Shown here: piece after piece, positions 1 through 7,500 of the stretch
How the letters are laid out: each line of letters opens with the position of its first letter
How positions within the stretch are numbered: the stretch's first letter is position 1
DNA from: Methanobacterium sp. BAmetb5
GTDB lineage: Archaea > Methanobacteriota > Methanobacteria > Methanobacteriales > Methanobacteriaceae
Length of the DNA stretch: 7,500 nucleotides
Assembly (NCBI RefSeq): GCF_003491305.1
Contig: NZ_CP022706.1
Location: 1,880,001 to 1,887,500, forward strand
Reading direction: 5' to 3'
Translations under genes and position numbers: made by a program
Notes under the pieces: model-generated
What the model was told of the DNA's origin: nothing
Seen by the model: only the letters and a program-made list of their open reading frames with translations
Databases searched by the model: none

Positions 1-7
1 CTAAGAA

Positions 8-14
8 GGGAGGT
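8..14 (+). promoter_or_regulatory. Ribosome binding site of the CBS-ParB gene
   Basis: GGGAGGT lies four bases before the ATG at 19 and matches the archaeal 16S 3' end. It supports the annotated start. The promoter itself must lie left of the window. Confidence 0.7.
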
Positions 15-18
15 TCGG

Positions 19-1109
<1,091 letters not shown>

Positions 1110-1112
1110 TTC

Positions 1113-1157
1113 TTTTTCAAGGTCATATTTTTTTTAATTTTCATACCGAATTTTTTT
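1113..1157 (+). terminator. T-run terminator cluster after hisE
   Basis: Three poly-T tracts follow the hisE stop: T5 at 1113-1117, T8 at 1128-1135 and T7 at 1151-1157. No stable GC hairpin precedes them. This is the typical appearance of archaeal termination. Confidence 0.65.
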
Positions 1158-1215
1158 CAACACTTCTGATTTTTATTATAGATCAATTGGTTTCAGATAT
1201 TTTTGTCAGGAAAAG

Positions 1216-1225
1216 TATTTTATAA
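1216..1225 (+). promoter_or_regulatory. TATA box of the first flavin reductase gene
   Basis: TATTTTATAA is preceded by a purine-rich BRE-like GGAAAAG (1209-1215). A transcription start about 25 bases downstream would fall near 1246, leaving a leader of roughly 25 bases. The palindromic operator follows directly. Confidence 0.55.
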
Positions 1226-1245
1226 CGTTTGTATATACAATTGTT
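1224..1245 (+). promoter_or_regulatory. Palindromic operator, copy 1 (TTGTATATACAA core)
   Basis: A perfect 12-base palindrome, TTGTATATACAA, occupies 1229-1240. Dyad symmetry continues outward, with AAC at 1224-1226 matching GTT at 1243-1245, so 9 of 11 positions per half are symmetric. It lies between the TATA box and the expected transcription start, so a bound repressor should block polymerase recruitment. A near-identical core (one base different) occurs at 3712-3723 beside the marR gene. The MarR protein as ligand is an inference from proximity and from the AT-rich palindromes usual for that family. Confidence 0.6.
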
Positions 1246-1272
1246 TATCATGGATTTAGGGGTGTACTAAAA

Positions 1273-1836
1273 ATGGAAAAAGAAAAACTGGGTGGAAATT
1301 CGTTCATTTATCCCATGCCAGTGACCCTTCTGGGCACTAAACATGGGGATGTGGCAAATTTTATGGCATTAGGGTGGTTAAGCAGGGCTAACGGAAATCC
1401 CCCACTATTGGTTGCAGGTATAAACAAAGCTCATTTCACCACCCAACTAATAAGGGAAAACAGGGCATTCAGCATTAACTATCCCACCGAGGGCATGATT
1501 CGGGAAGTTGATTACTGTGGCCTGGTATCTGGACGCAAAGAAGATAAATCACAGCTTTTCACCGTTGAATACGGTGAACTGGAACAGGCACCACTCATCC
1601 AGGAATGTCCCCTTTCCCTGGAATGTAAACTCTACGATATCTATGAAATGCCCACCCACGATCTATTTGTAGGGGAAATAATTGCTTCCTACGCAGATAG
1701 AAAGATTTTAACTGATGGAAAACCGGATATGGCCAAACTCAATCCACTACTTTTAACCATGCCCGACAATTATTACTGGACAGTGAAGGAAAAGGTGGGT
1801 AAAGCCTGGGACATAGGACGAGAGTTGCAGGAATGA
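1273..1836 (+). CDS. Flavin reductase / flavoredoxin-like FMN-binding protein (paralog 1)
   Basis: A 187-residue protein of the flavin reductase-like split-barrel family, which binds FMN and passes electrons to partners (flavoredoxin in sulfate reducers; structurally known FMN-binding homologs in methanogens). Visible family marks are Y13-P-M-P-V17 at the N-terminus, N29-F-M-A32 in the FMN-binding strand region, and S86-G-R-K-E-D-K92. It is collinear with the second paralog at 6321, where the same S-G-R-x-x-D-K block is also at 86-92. It is more divergent, however: the paralog's G-K-P-N-V-M-T-A segment is reduced to G-D-V-A-N-F-M-A, and W-G-G-I-S-C is replaced. The start is supported by GGGGTG at 1259-1264. 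It is a single-gene transcript with its own TATA box and palindromic operator. Redox partner and substrate are unknown. Confidence 0.88.
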   Translation: MEKEKLGGNSFIYPMPVTLLGTKHGDVANFMALGWLSRANGNPPLLVAGINKAHFTTQLIRENRAFSINYPTEGMIREVDYCGLVSGRKEDKSQLFTVEYGELEQAPLIQECPLSLECKLYDIYEMPTHDLFVGEIIASYADRKILTDGKPDMAKLNPLLLTMPDNYYWTVKEKVGKAWDIGRELQE

Positions 1837-1864
1837 ATTAATTAAATTTTTAAATGGGTTAGAG

Positions 1865-1898
1865 GGTAAATTCAATCATTAAAGGTAAATTCAATCAT
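1865..1898 (+). repeat. 15-bp direct repeat upstream of the aldo/keto reductase promoter
   Basis: GGTAAATTCAATCAT occurs exactly at 1865-1879 and again at 1884-1898. The repeats start 19 bases apart, close to two helical turns. They end right at a TATA-like sequence (GATATATG, 1900-1907). Tandem sites just upstream of a TATA/BRE are the usual position for an archaeal activator that recruits TBP/TFB, but that role is inferred. The arrangement differs from the palindrome at 1229 and 3712. Confidence 0.6.
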
Positions 1899-1909
1899 AG
1901 ATATATGTG
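1899..1909 (+). promoter_or_regulatory. Probable TATA box of the aldo/keto reductase gene
   Basis: AGATATATG lies directly after the direct repeats. A start about 25 bases downstream would be near 1930, giving a short leader that contains GAGGAT (1943-1948) as ribosome binding site before the ATG at 1955. Confidence 0.4.
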
Positions 1910-1954
1910 TTCAAGTCAAATTTTTTATTCAGTTAGTTAGTTGAGGATATAATT

Positions 1955-3109
<1,155 letters not shown>

Positions 3110-3118
3110 TTATTAGAC

Positions 3119-3124
3119 TTTTTT
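3119..3124 (+). terminator. T-run terminator after the aldo/keto reductase
   Basis: T6 lies nine bases after the stop, followed by further T-rich sequence to about 3170 in the gap between two convergent genes. The marR side shows no equally clear T-run on its own strand. Confidence 0.5.
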
Positions 3125-3178
3125 GGATTTTATTTTATTAAGGATTTATTTTATATTTTCAAAATTTTTGGCTATCTT

Positions 3179-3631
3179 TTACTCATGAATGTTATCTTCC
3201 AGTTTAGTTGCCGCTTTATCAATGATTTCAGTTAATTCAACACCTTTTTCTTGGCCTAAAACTTTAGTATAACGTTTGTACAGGTTGGCCCAGCATTGGC
3301 TAATTTCAACCTGCAGATCAATTCCTTTTGGGGTGGGATAGAGGTATGATGATTTACCTTTAGTCTTCCGCTCTACCAGTCCCCGGGTCTCTAATTTGTC
3401 AATAAAACGGGTAGTGGTAGAAGGTTTAATGTTCATAATTTCTGAAAGTTCTTTCTGGGAAAGACCCGGTTGAAAATCAATATTCATAAGGGTTAGGGCG
3501 TGTGATGGTGAAAGACCGGTTTTAAGGAATTCCTCCTCAGCCATTTTGTTAAGAATTCTATTAAGTTTATTACTTGTGAAGTAGAGGCAACTACACATGG
3601 TGGGGCATTGACTCTTGTTTTCATCATTCAT
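3179..3631 (-). CDS. MarR-family transcriptional regulator with N-terminal cysteine cluster
   Basis: A 150-residue winged helix-turn-helix regulator, normal size for MarR. The DNA-binding domain spans about residues 40-105: S58-Q-K-E-L-S-E-I-M-N is the first helix of the HTH, P70-S-T-T-T-R-F-I-D-K-L the recognition helix, and R83-G-L-V-E-R-K plus K93-S-S-Y-L-Y-P-T-P-K-G the wing. Flanking helices should form the dimer interface. Unusual is C9-P-T-M-C13-S-C15 before the first helix, plus C113 near the dimerisation helix; cysteines in MarR proteins such as OhrR or QsrR sense oxidants or quinones, so redox sensing is plausible but inferred. The start is supported by GAGGTG (minus strand, 3647-3642). 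It is divergent from the ferredoxin-nitroreductase, with a palindromic operator in the shared 131-base intergenic region, so autoregulation is likely. Confidence 0.92.
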   Translation of the reverse strand: MNDENKSQCPTMCSCLYFTSNKLNRILNKMAEEEFLKTGLSPSHALTLMNIDFQPGLSQKELSEIMNIKPSTTTRFIDKLETRGLVERKTKGKSSYLYPTPKGIDLQVEISQCWANLYKRYTKVLGQEKGVELTEIIDKAATKLEDNIHE

Positions 3632-3641
3632 CTATCAATTA

Positions 3642-3647
3642 CACCTC
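3642..3647 (-). promoter_or_regulatory. Ribosome binding site of marR
   Basis: On the minus strand this reads GAGGTG, ten bases before the ATG whose first base is 3631. It fits the archaeal Shine-Dalgarno consensus and fixes the marR start. Confidence 0.6.
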
Positions 3648-3694
3648 AAGCTTAGGTATGGTTTTTGCTTCTACTTAAGATTATTTTTGGTAAA

Positions 3695-3706
3695 CTTTAT
3701 ATATTA
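3695..3706. promoter_or_regulatory. TATA region of the ferredoxin-nitroreductase, possibly shared with marR
   Basis: CTTTATATATTA is an almost ideal archaeal TATA box on the plus strand and predicts a start near 3726. Read on the minus strand it gives TAATATATAAAG, also TATA-like, which would start marR near 3675 with a leader of about 44 bases. One box may therefore serve both directions, or a separate weaker minus-strand box may exist; the sequence alone does not decide this. Confidence 0.55.
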
Positions 3707-3710
3707 ATTG

Positions 3711-3724
3711 TTTGTACATACAAA
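3711..3724 (+). promoter_or_regulatory. Palindromic operator, copy 2 (TTGTACATACAA core)
   Basis: TTTGTACATACAAA is a 14-base palindrome with only the central pair mismatched. Its core differs by one base from the perfect palindrome at 1229-1240. It starts six bases after the TATA box and ends just before the predicted transcription start, the same geometry as copy 1. It lies between marR and the enzyme gene, so it is the best candidate MarR binding site in the window. Which protein binds is inferred. Confidence 0.65.
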
Positions 3725-3747
3725 TAACTGTCCAAAATGAAAAATGC

Positions 3748-3754
3748 AGGGGGA
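3748..3754 (+). promoter_or_regulatory. Ribosome binding site that decides the nitroreductase start
   Basis: AGGGGGA lies eight bases before the ATG at 3763. A longer reading frame reaches back to a TTG at 3712, but that codon is inside the operator and upstream of the predicted transcription start, with no Shine-Dalgarno sequence. The ATG at 3763 is therefore preferred. Confidence 0.75.
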
Positions 3755-3762
3755 ACGTAAAA

Positions 3763-4593
3763 ATGGTAAAACTTGCTGTGGATTCTGAAAAATGTGTAAA
3801 ATGTGGTACCTGTTCTGATATATGTGTGGCAGGAATCATAGAACCGGGAGATGTGCCTCATGTTTCAAAAGAGAATGCCTTGGTTTGCATGAGATGTGGG
3901 CAATGTGAAGCGGTCTGTCCTCAGGGAGCATTGGAACTGGTAGATCCGTCTTTAGAAGGAACAATGGATAATAAAATAGGGGATATAGGTTCTTCTAAGC
4001 AGATAGGTAATTATTTGCGCGGGCGACGATCAGTTCGGCATTATAAGAATGAAACGGTTGACCGGGAGGTATGGGAAAAAGTTATGGGCATAGTCCGCTA
4101 CGCACCATCTGCCGGTAATGGTCAACCAGTAAAATGGATGATAGTCCACGATCCAGTTAAGGTAAAAAAATTGGCTGGTATGACCATTGACTGGATTAAG
4201 AATGTAATAAGTGAGGCTCCCCCAGAGCAGGATGTTACTGGATTTAATCTTCTGGTTGAATCCTGGGAAAATGGAACAGATTTAGTCTTAAGGGGCGCAC
4301 CACACGTGGCTATTGCCTACGCGGAACAGGATGAGACCAATCCAATGTCCCAGTTTGTAAGTGTAGACGGGGTAATTGCGTTAACTCATCTTGATCTGGC
4401 ACTACCCTCCTTTGGATTAGGTTCATGCTGGGCAGGGGGTCTGTTTATGGCTTTAAATCAATGGCCACCCCTGGCTGAAGAACTGAAATTACCAGAAGGA
4501 CATACATTTATCGGTGCTATGATGGTAGGATATCCTCAATATCACTATCATAACATCCCTAAACGAAATAAGGCAGTAATTGATTGGAAATGA
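3763..4593 (+). CDS. Ferredoxin-nitroreductase fusion protein
   Basis: A 276-residue fusion. The N-terminal 2x[4Fe-4S] ferredoxin domain (residues 1-60) has C11-x2-C14-x2-C17-x3-C21 and C42-x2-C45-x2-C48-x3-C52-P. A nitroreductase domain follows (about 80-276), with R88-R-S-V-R-H-Y94, A114-P-S-A-G-N-G-Q-P122 and G218-L-G-S-C-W223, which are the FMN-binding and dimer-fold marks of the family. The fused ferredoxin suggests that electrons arrive through iron-sulfur clusters rather than only from NAD(P)H, a layout frequent in anaerobes. The substrate (nitro compound, quinone, flavin or other electrophile) cannot be told from sequence. The start was moved to the ATG at 3763 because the frame's longer TTG start sits in the operator. 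It is divergent from marR, whose product probably controls it, and a T7 run follows the stop. Confidence 0.92.
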   Translation: MVKLAVDSEKCVKCGTCSDICVAGIIEPGDVPHVSKENALVCMRCGQCEAVCPQGALELVDPSLEGTMDNKIGDIGSSKQIGNYLRGRRSVRHYKNETVDREVWEKVMGIVRYAPSAGNGQPVKWMIVHDPVKVKKLAGMTIDWIKNVISEAPPEQDVTGFNLLVESWENGTDLVLRGAPHVAIAYAEQDETNPMSQFVSVDGVIALTHLDLALPSFGLGSCWAGGLFMALNQWPPLAEELKLPEGHTFIGAMMVGYPQYHYHNIPKRNKAVIDWK

Positions 4594-4604
4594 AGTTTGG
4601 TGTA

Positions 4605-4611
4605 TTTTTTT
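4605..4611 (+). terminator. T-run terminator after the ferredoxin-nitroreductase
   Basis: T7 begins eleven bases after the stop. It may separate this gene from the tautomerase gene, though readthrough is possible because the gap is only 69 bases and the next promoter is not obvious. Confidence 0.45.
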
Positions 4612-4648
4612 AATAGTCTAATCACAATTAGGAAAAACACGTTTTAAT

Positions 4649-4657
4649 GGGGGGGGG
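4649..4657 (+). promoter_or_regulatory. Nine-G tract acting as ribosome binding site
   Basis: An uninterrupted G9 followed by TAAAA precedes the ATG at 4663. GGGGGT can pair with the anti-Shine-Dalgarno CCUCC through one G-U pair. Because it is homopolymeric, the pairing register and spacing are unusually flexible. Confidence 0.5.
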
Positions 4658-4662
4658 TAAAA

Positions 4663-4863
4663 ATGCCGGTAATAACCATGGAAGTGGGAAAACTTTCCAA
4701 AGAGCAGAAGAAAGATTTAATAAAAGGTTTTACAGAAGTTGCTTCTGGAATAACAGGCATAGATAAAAAATTCATAATAGCAGTCATTCGTGAATGGCCT
4801 GATGAGAATTTAGGGATTAACGGACAAACTGTGGCCAAGATCAAATCTAAACCCGCGAAATAA
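4663..4863 (+). CDS. 4-oxalocrotonate tautomerase-like small protein
   Basis: A 66-residue protein matching the size and pattern of the 4-OT subgroup of the tautomerase superfamily, whose members are beta-alpha-beta hexamers using the amino-terminal proline as catalytic base after removal of Met. Here P2 follows Met (M-P-V-I-T-M-E-V), then the helix L-S-K-E-Q-K-K-D-L-I, the second strand I-I-A-V-I-R-E-W-P, and the C-terminal N-L-G-I-N-G hairpin (about 49-54). By hand alignment, the two arginines that position substrate in classical 4-OT (Arg11, Arg39) are not at their usual places; an Arg lies four residues after the Arg39 position. The true substrate is thus probably not 4-oxalocrotonate. 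It lies 69 bases after the ferredoxin-nitroreductase and may be in the same regulon. Family membership is good, function open. Confidence 0.82.
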   Translation: MPVITMEVGKLSKEQKKDLIKGFTEVASGITGIDKKFIIAVIREWPDENLGINGQTVAKIKSKPAK

Positions 4864-4868
4864 AATCC

Positions 4869-4914
<46 letters not shown>

Positions 4915-4950
4915 CTGAAAACACGGGAGTAGAAATAGAATAAAGAACTG

Positions 4951-4960
4951 AAATATAAAA
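4951..4960 (+). promoter_or_regulatory. Alternative TATA box for the quinone-reductase operon
   Basis: AAATATAAAA would place transcription initiation near 4980, about 36 bases before the gene. The TATA-like sequence at 4884-4893 would instead give a leader of about 100 bases. Both are possible. Confidence 0.35.
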
Positions 4961-5001
4961 ACTAAAAGGGGAAAAATCCAATAAAATTGATTTTTTCTAA
5001 A

Positions 5002-5009
5002 GAGGGGGG
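5002..5009 (+). promoter_or_regulatory. Ribosome binding site deciding between two adjacent ATG codons
   Basis: GAGGGGGG is followed by ATGs at 5014 and 5017. Spacing is four bases to the first and seven to the second, so 5017 is slightly favoured. The effect on the protein is a single extra Met. Confidence 0.5.
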
Positions 5010-5016
5010 ATGAATG

Positions 5017-5661
<645 letters not shown>

Positions 5662-5693
5662 AAAACGAGGGTAAAATTATTAAAATTAATGAT

Positions 5694-5698
5694 AGGGG
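5694..5698 (+). promoter_or_regulatory. Ribosome binding site deciding the start of the second nitroreductase
   Basis: AGGGG abuts an ATG at 5699 (no spacer), lies three bases from an ATG at 5702 and nine from the ATG at 5708. Only the last has normal spacing, and it also gives the family-typical N-terminus. Confidence 0.6.
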
Positions 5699-5707
5699 AT
5701 GATGAAT

Positions 5708-6217
<510 letters not shown>

Positions 6218-6219
6218 AC

Positions 6220-6233
6220 TTTTTTTTTTTTTT
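6220..6233 (+). terminator. Long T14 terminator after the second nitroreductase
   Basis: An uninterrupted run of fourteen T residues starts two bases after the stop codon. It is the strongest archaeal-type terminator signal in the window and should end the NQO-nitroreductase transcript. Confidence 0.7.
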
Positions 6234-6243
6234 AAATAGGTGG

Positions 6244-6258
6244 TTAAAAATTTAAAAA
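6244..6258 (+). promoter_or_regulatory. Possible promoter of the second flavin reductase gene
   Basis: TTAAAAATTTAAAAA is the most TATA-like sequence after the T14 terminator and would start transcription near 6280. It is weak and not a clean TATA box. Neither palindromic operator copy nor the direct repeat recurs here. Confidence 0.3.
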
Positions 6259-6308
6259 GTGTTTATGGGCATTTTTTTTGAGGAGTTATAGATTAAAAAA
6301 AACAAAAC

Positions 6309-6314
6309 AGGAGG
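6309..6314 (+). promoter_or_regulatory. Consensus ribosome binding site of flavin reductase paralog 2
   Basis: AGGAGG with a six-base spacer precedes the ATG at 6321. It is the best Shine-Dalgarno sequence in the window and suggests efficient translation. Confidence 0.7.
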
Positions 6315-6320
6315 CATTTA

Positions 6321-6893
<573 letters not shown>

Positions 6894-6901
6894 AAGGTAC
6901 T

Positions 6902-6978
6902 CAGAATAAGTAATGGTTATAGAATAAGCACTGATGGTTATCCGGATAAGTGGGGGGTTCAGAATTAGTAAGGGTTAA
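6902..6978. repeat. Degenerate ~20-bp tandem repeats in a convergent gap
   Basis: Four imperfect units are visible, starting at about 6902, 6921, 6942 and 6960. They share a (C)AGAATAAGTA...GGTTAT pattern, with more divergence in units three and four. Between units two and three lies a perfect 12-base palindrome, TTATCCGGATAA (6938-6949). The region contains no gene. Function is unknown; it may be slippage-derived spacer DNA. Confidence 0.4.
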
Positions 6979-6995
6979 TGACGGGTTTATCTAAC

Positions 6996-7003
6996 TTTTT
7001 TTT
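6996..7003 (+). terminator. T-run terminator after flavin reductase paralog 2
   Basis: T8 lies just before the convergent comE stop. It is about 100 bases after the flavin reductase stop, so that mRNA would have a long 3' end. No equal T-run is seen on the minus strand for comE. Confidence 0.5.
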
Positions 7004-7005
7004 AT

Positions 7006-7500
7006 TTAACCCGGCACTTCCCTCATGAACCGTTCCTTGATCTCCTCTGGTTCAAGGGGGATCACTGGTACACTGGCGTTACCTGCTTTAACCTTCATGT
7101 GCACAAAAACCGGACCTTCCATCTCCAGTACCGGTGAAAAATCAATTTCCTGAAGAGATTCTTCGTAGAGTACTGTATTTTTAAAGCCAACTCCCTCCGC
7201 CACCTTTTTAAGGTCAGTGGTGGAAGAATAGGTGCACTGATTACCGGTACTGCCGTAGCATTCATTGTCCAGTACCACCAGCACCAGATTTTGGGGTGAT
7301 TGATTGTAGATGGTTACCAGACTCCCCAGGTTCATCAGAAGGGATCCATCTCCATCAAAAACAACAACCCTCCGTTTCTGGGCCATGGCCAATCCCAGGC
7401 CAATGGATGATGCCATACCCATTGATCCCAGCATGTAAAAATTGAGGGGTGAATCTTTAACCTGATAAAGTTCCCGGGAAGGGAATCCAATATTGCAGAT
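7006..7500 (-). CDS. comE: Sulfopyruvate decarboxylase, beta subunit (5' end beyond the window)
   Basis: The frame is open to the right edge, giving 164 visible residues that begin [12 protein letters not shown]; the Met encoded at 7434-7432 is internal, not the start. This is the thiamine-diphosphate-binding half of sulfopyruvate decarboxylase, which turns 3-sulfopyruvate into sulfoacetaldehyde in coenzyme M synthesis. The TPP motif is visible as G50-D-G-S-L-L-M-N...D78-N79, followed by E-C-Y-G-S-T-G-N-Q, with [12 protein letters not shown] before it, all typical of ComE. The alpha subunit gene (comD) is expected just upstream, outside the window, unless the two are fused. The gene is strong evidence for a methanogen and has no evident link to the redox island, on which it converges. 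Confidence 0.88.
   Translation of the reverse strand: MCNIGFPSRELYQVKDSPLNFYMLGSMGMASSIGLGLAMAQKRRVVVFDGDGSLLMNLGSLVTIYNQSPQNLVLVVLDNECYGSTGNQCTYSSTTDLKKVAEGVGFKNTVLYEESLQEIDFSPVLEMEGPVFVHMKVKAGNASVPVIPLEPEEIKERFMREVPG

Noticed and set aside
4618..4631. Inverted repeat CTAAT-CACA-ATTAG before the tautomerase gene
   Set aside because: Only five base pairs, AT-rich and without a T-run directly after it; easily found by chance in such sequence.
4649..4657. G9 tract as a phase-variation switch
   Set aside because: It is outside the coding frame and the gene is not a surface antigen or restriction gene; slippage could alter translation but nothing in one sequence shows variation.
4644..4844. Minus-strand 66-codon frame over the tautomerase gene
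   Set aside because: It mirrors the length of the real plus-strand gene, which has a start Pro and a family pattern; the antisense reading has none.
7006..7434. comE annotated as starting at the ATG at 7434
   Set aside because: The frame stays open to the window edge and the upstream residues match the ComE N-terminal region, so that Met is internal.

Overview
The window looks like chromosomal DNA of a methanogenic archaeon, most likely of the Methanobacterium type. The lineage call rests on a coenzyme M biosynthesis gene (comE) at the right edge, archaeal TATA-type promoters, T-run terminators without hairpins, strong GGAGG-like ribosome binding sites and an AT-rich intergenic composition. 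No rRNA, tRNA, insertion sequence, CRISPR array or phage gene is visible. No gene-free stretch exceeds about 165 bases.

Layout. At 19-1109 there is a two-gene operon: a CBS-pair protein with a C-terminal ParB/sulfiredoxin-like domain, overlapping hisE by four bases. From 1273 to 6893 lies a dense redox island of seven small enzymes and one regulator. In order these are a flavoredoxin-like flavin reductase (1273-1836), an aldo/keto reductase with two C-terminal 4Fe-4S motifs (1955-3109), a divergent MarR-family regulator on the minus strand (3179-3631), a ferredoxin-nitroreductase fusion (3763-4593), a 4-oxalocrotonate tautomerase-like protein (4663-4863), an NQO/MdaB-type flavodoxin-fold NAD(P)H oxidoreductase (5017-5661), a second, simple nitroreductase (5708-6217) and a second flavoredoxin (6321-6893). 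The 3' part of comE, on the minus strand, closes the window.

The most interesting signal is regulatory. A near-identical palindrome, TTGTAYATACAA, occurs twice in noncoding DNA: at 1229-1240 before the first flavin reductase, and at 3712-3723 between marR and the ferredoxin-nitroreductase. In both places it sits just downstream of a TATA box and before the expected transcription start, where a bound protein would block polymerase. The MarR protein next to one copy carries an N-terminal CxxxCxC cluster. Together these suggest a small, self-controlled, redox- or electrophile-responsive regulon. The aldo/keto reductase and NQO promoters carry different repeat architectures (a 15-bp direct repeat and a TATA-flanking inverted repeat), so the island probably answers to more than one signal.

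Working model (inference): ferredoxin, flavin and NAD(P)H electrons feed reductases that remove quinones, nitro compounds, carbonyls or oxygen-derived oxidants in a strict anaerobe. Substrates cannot be read from the sequence. Three start codons were placed by ribosome binding site position rather than longest frame: 3763, 5017 and 5708.
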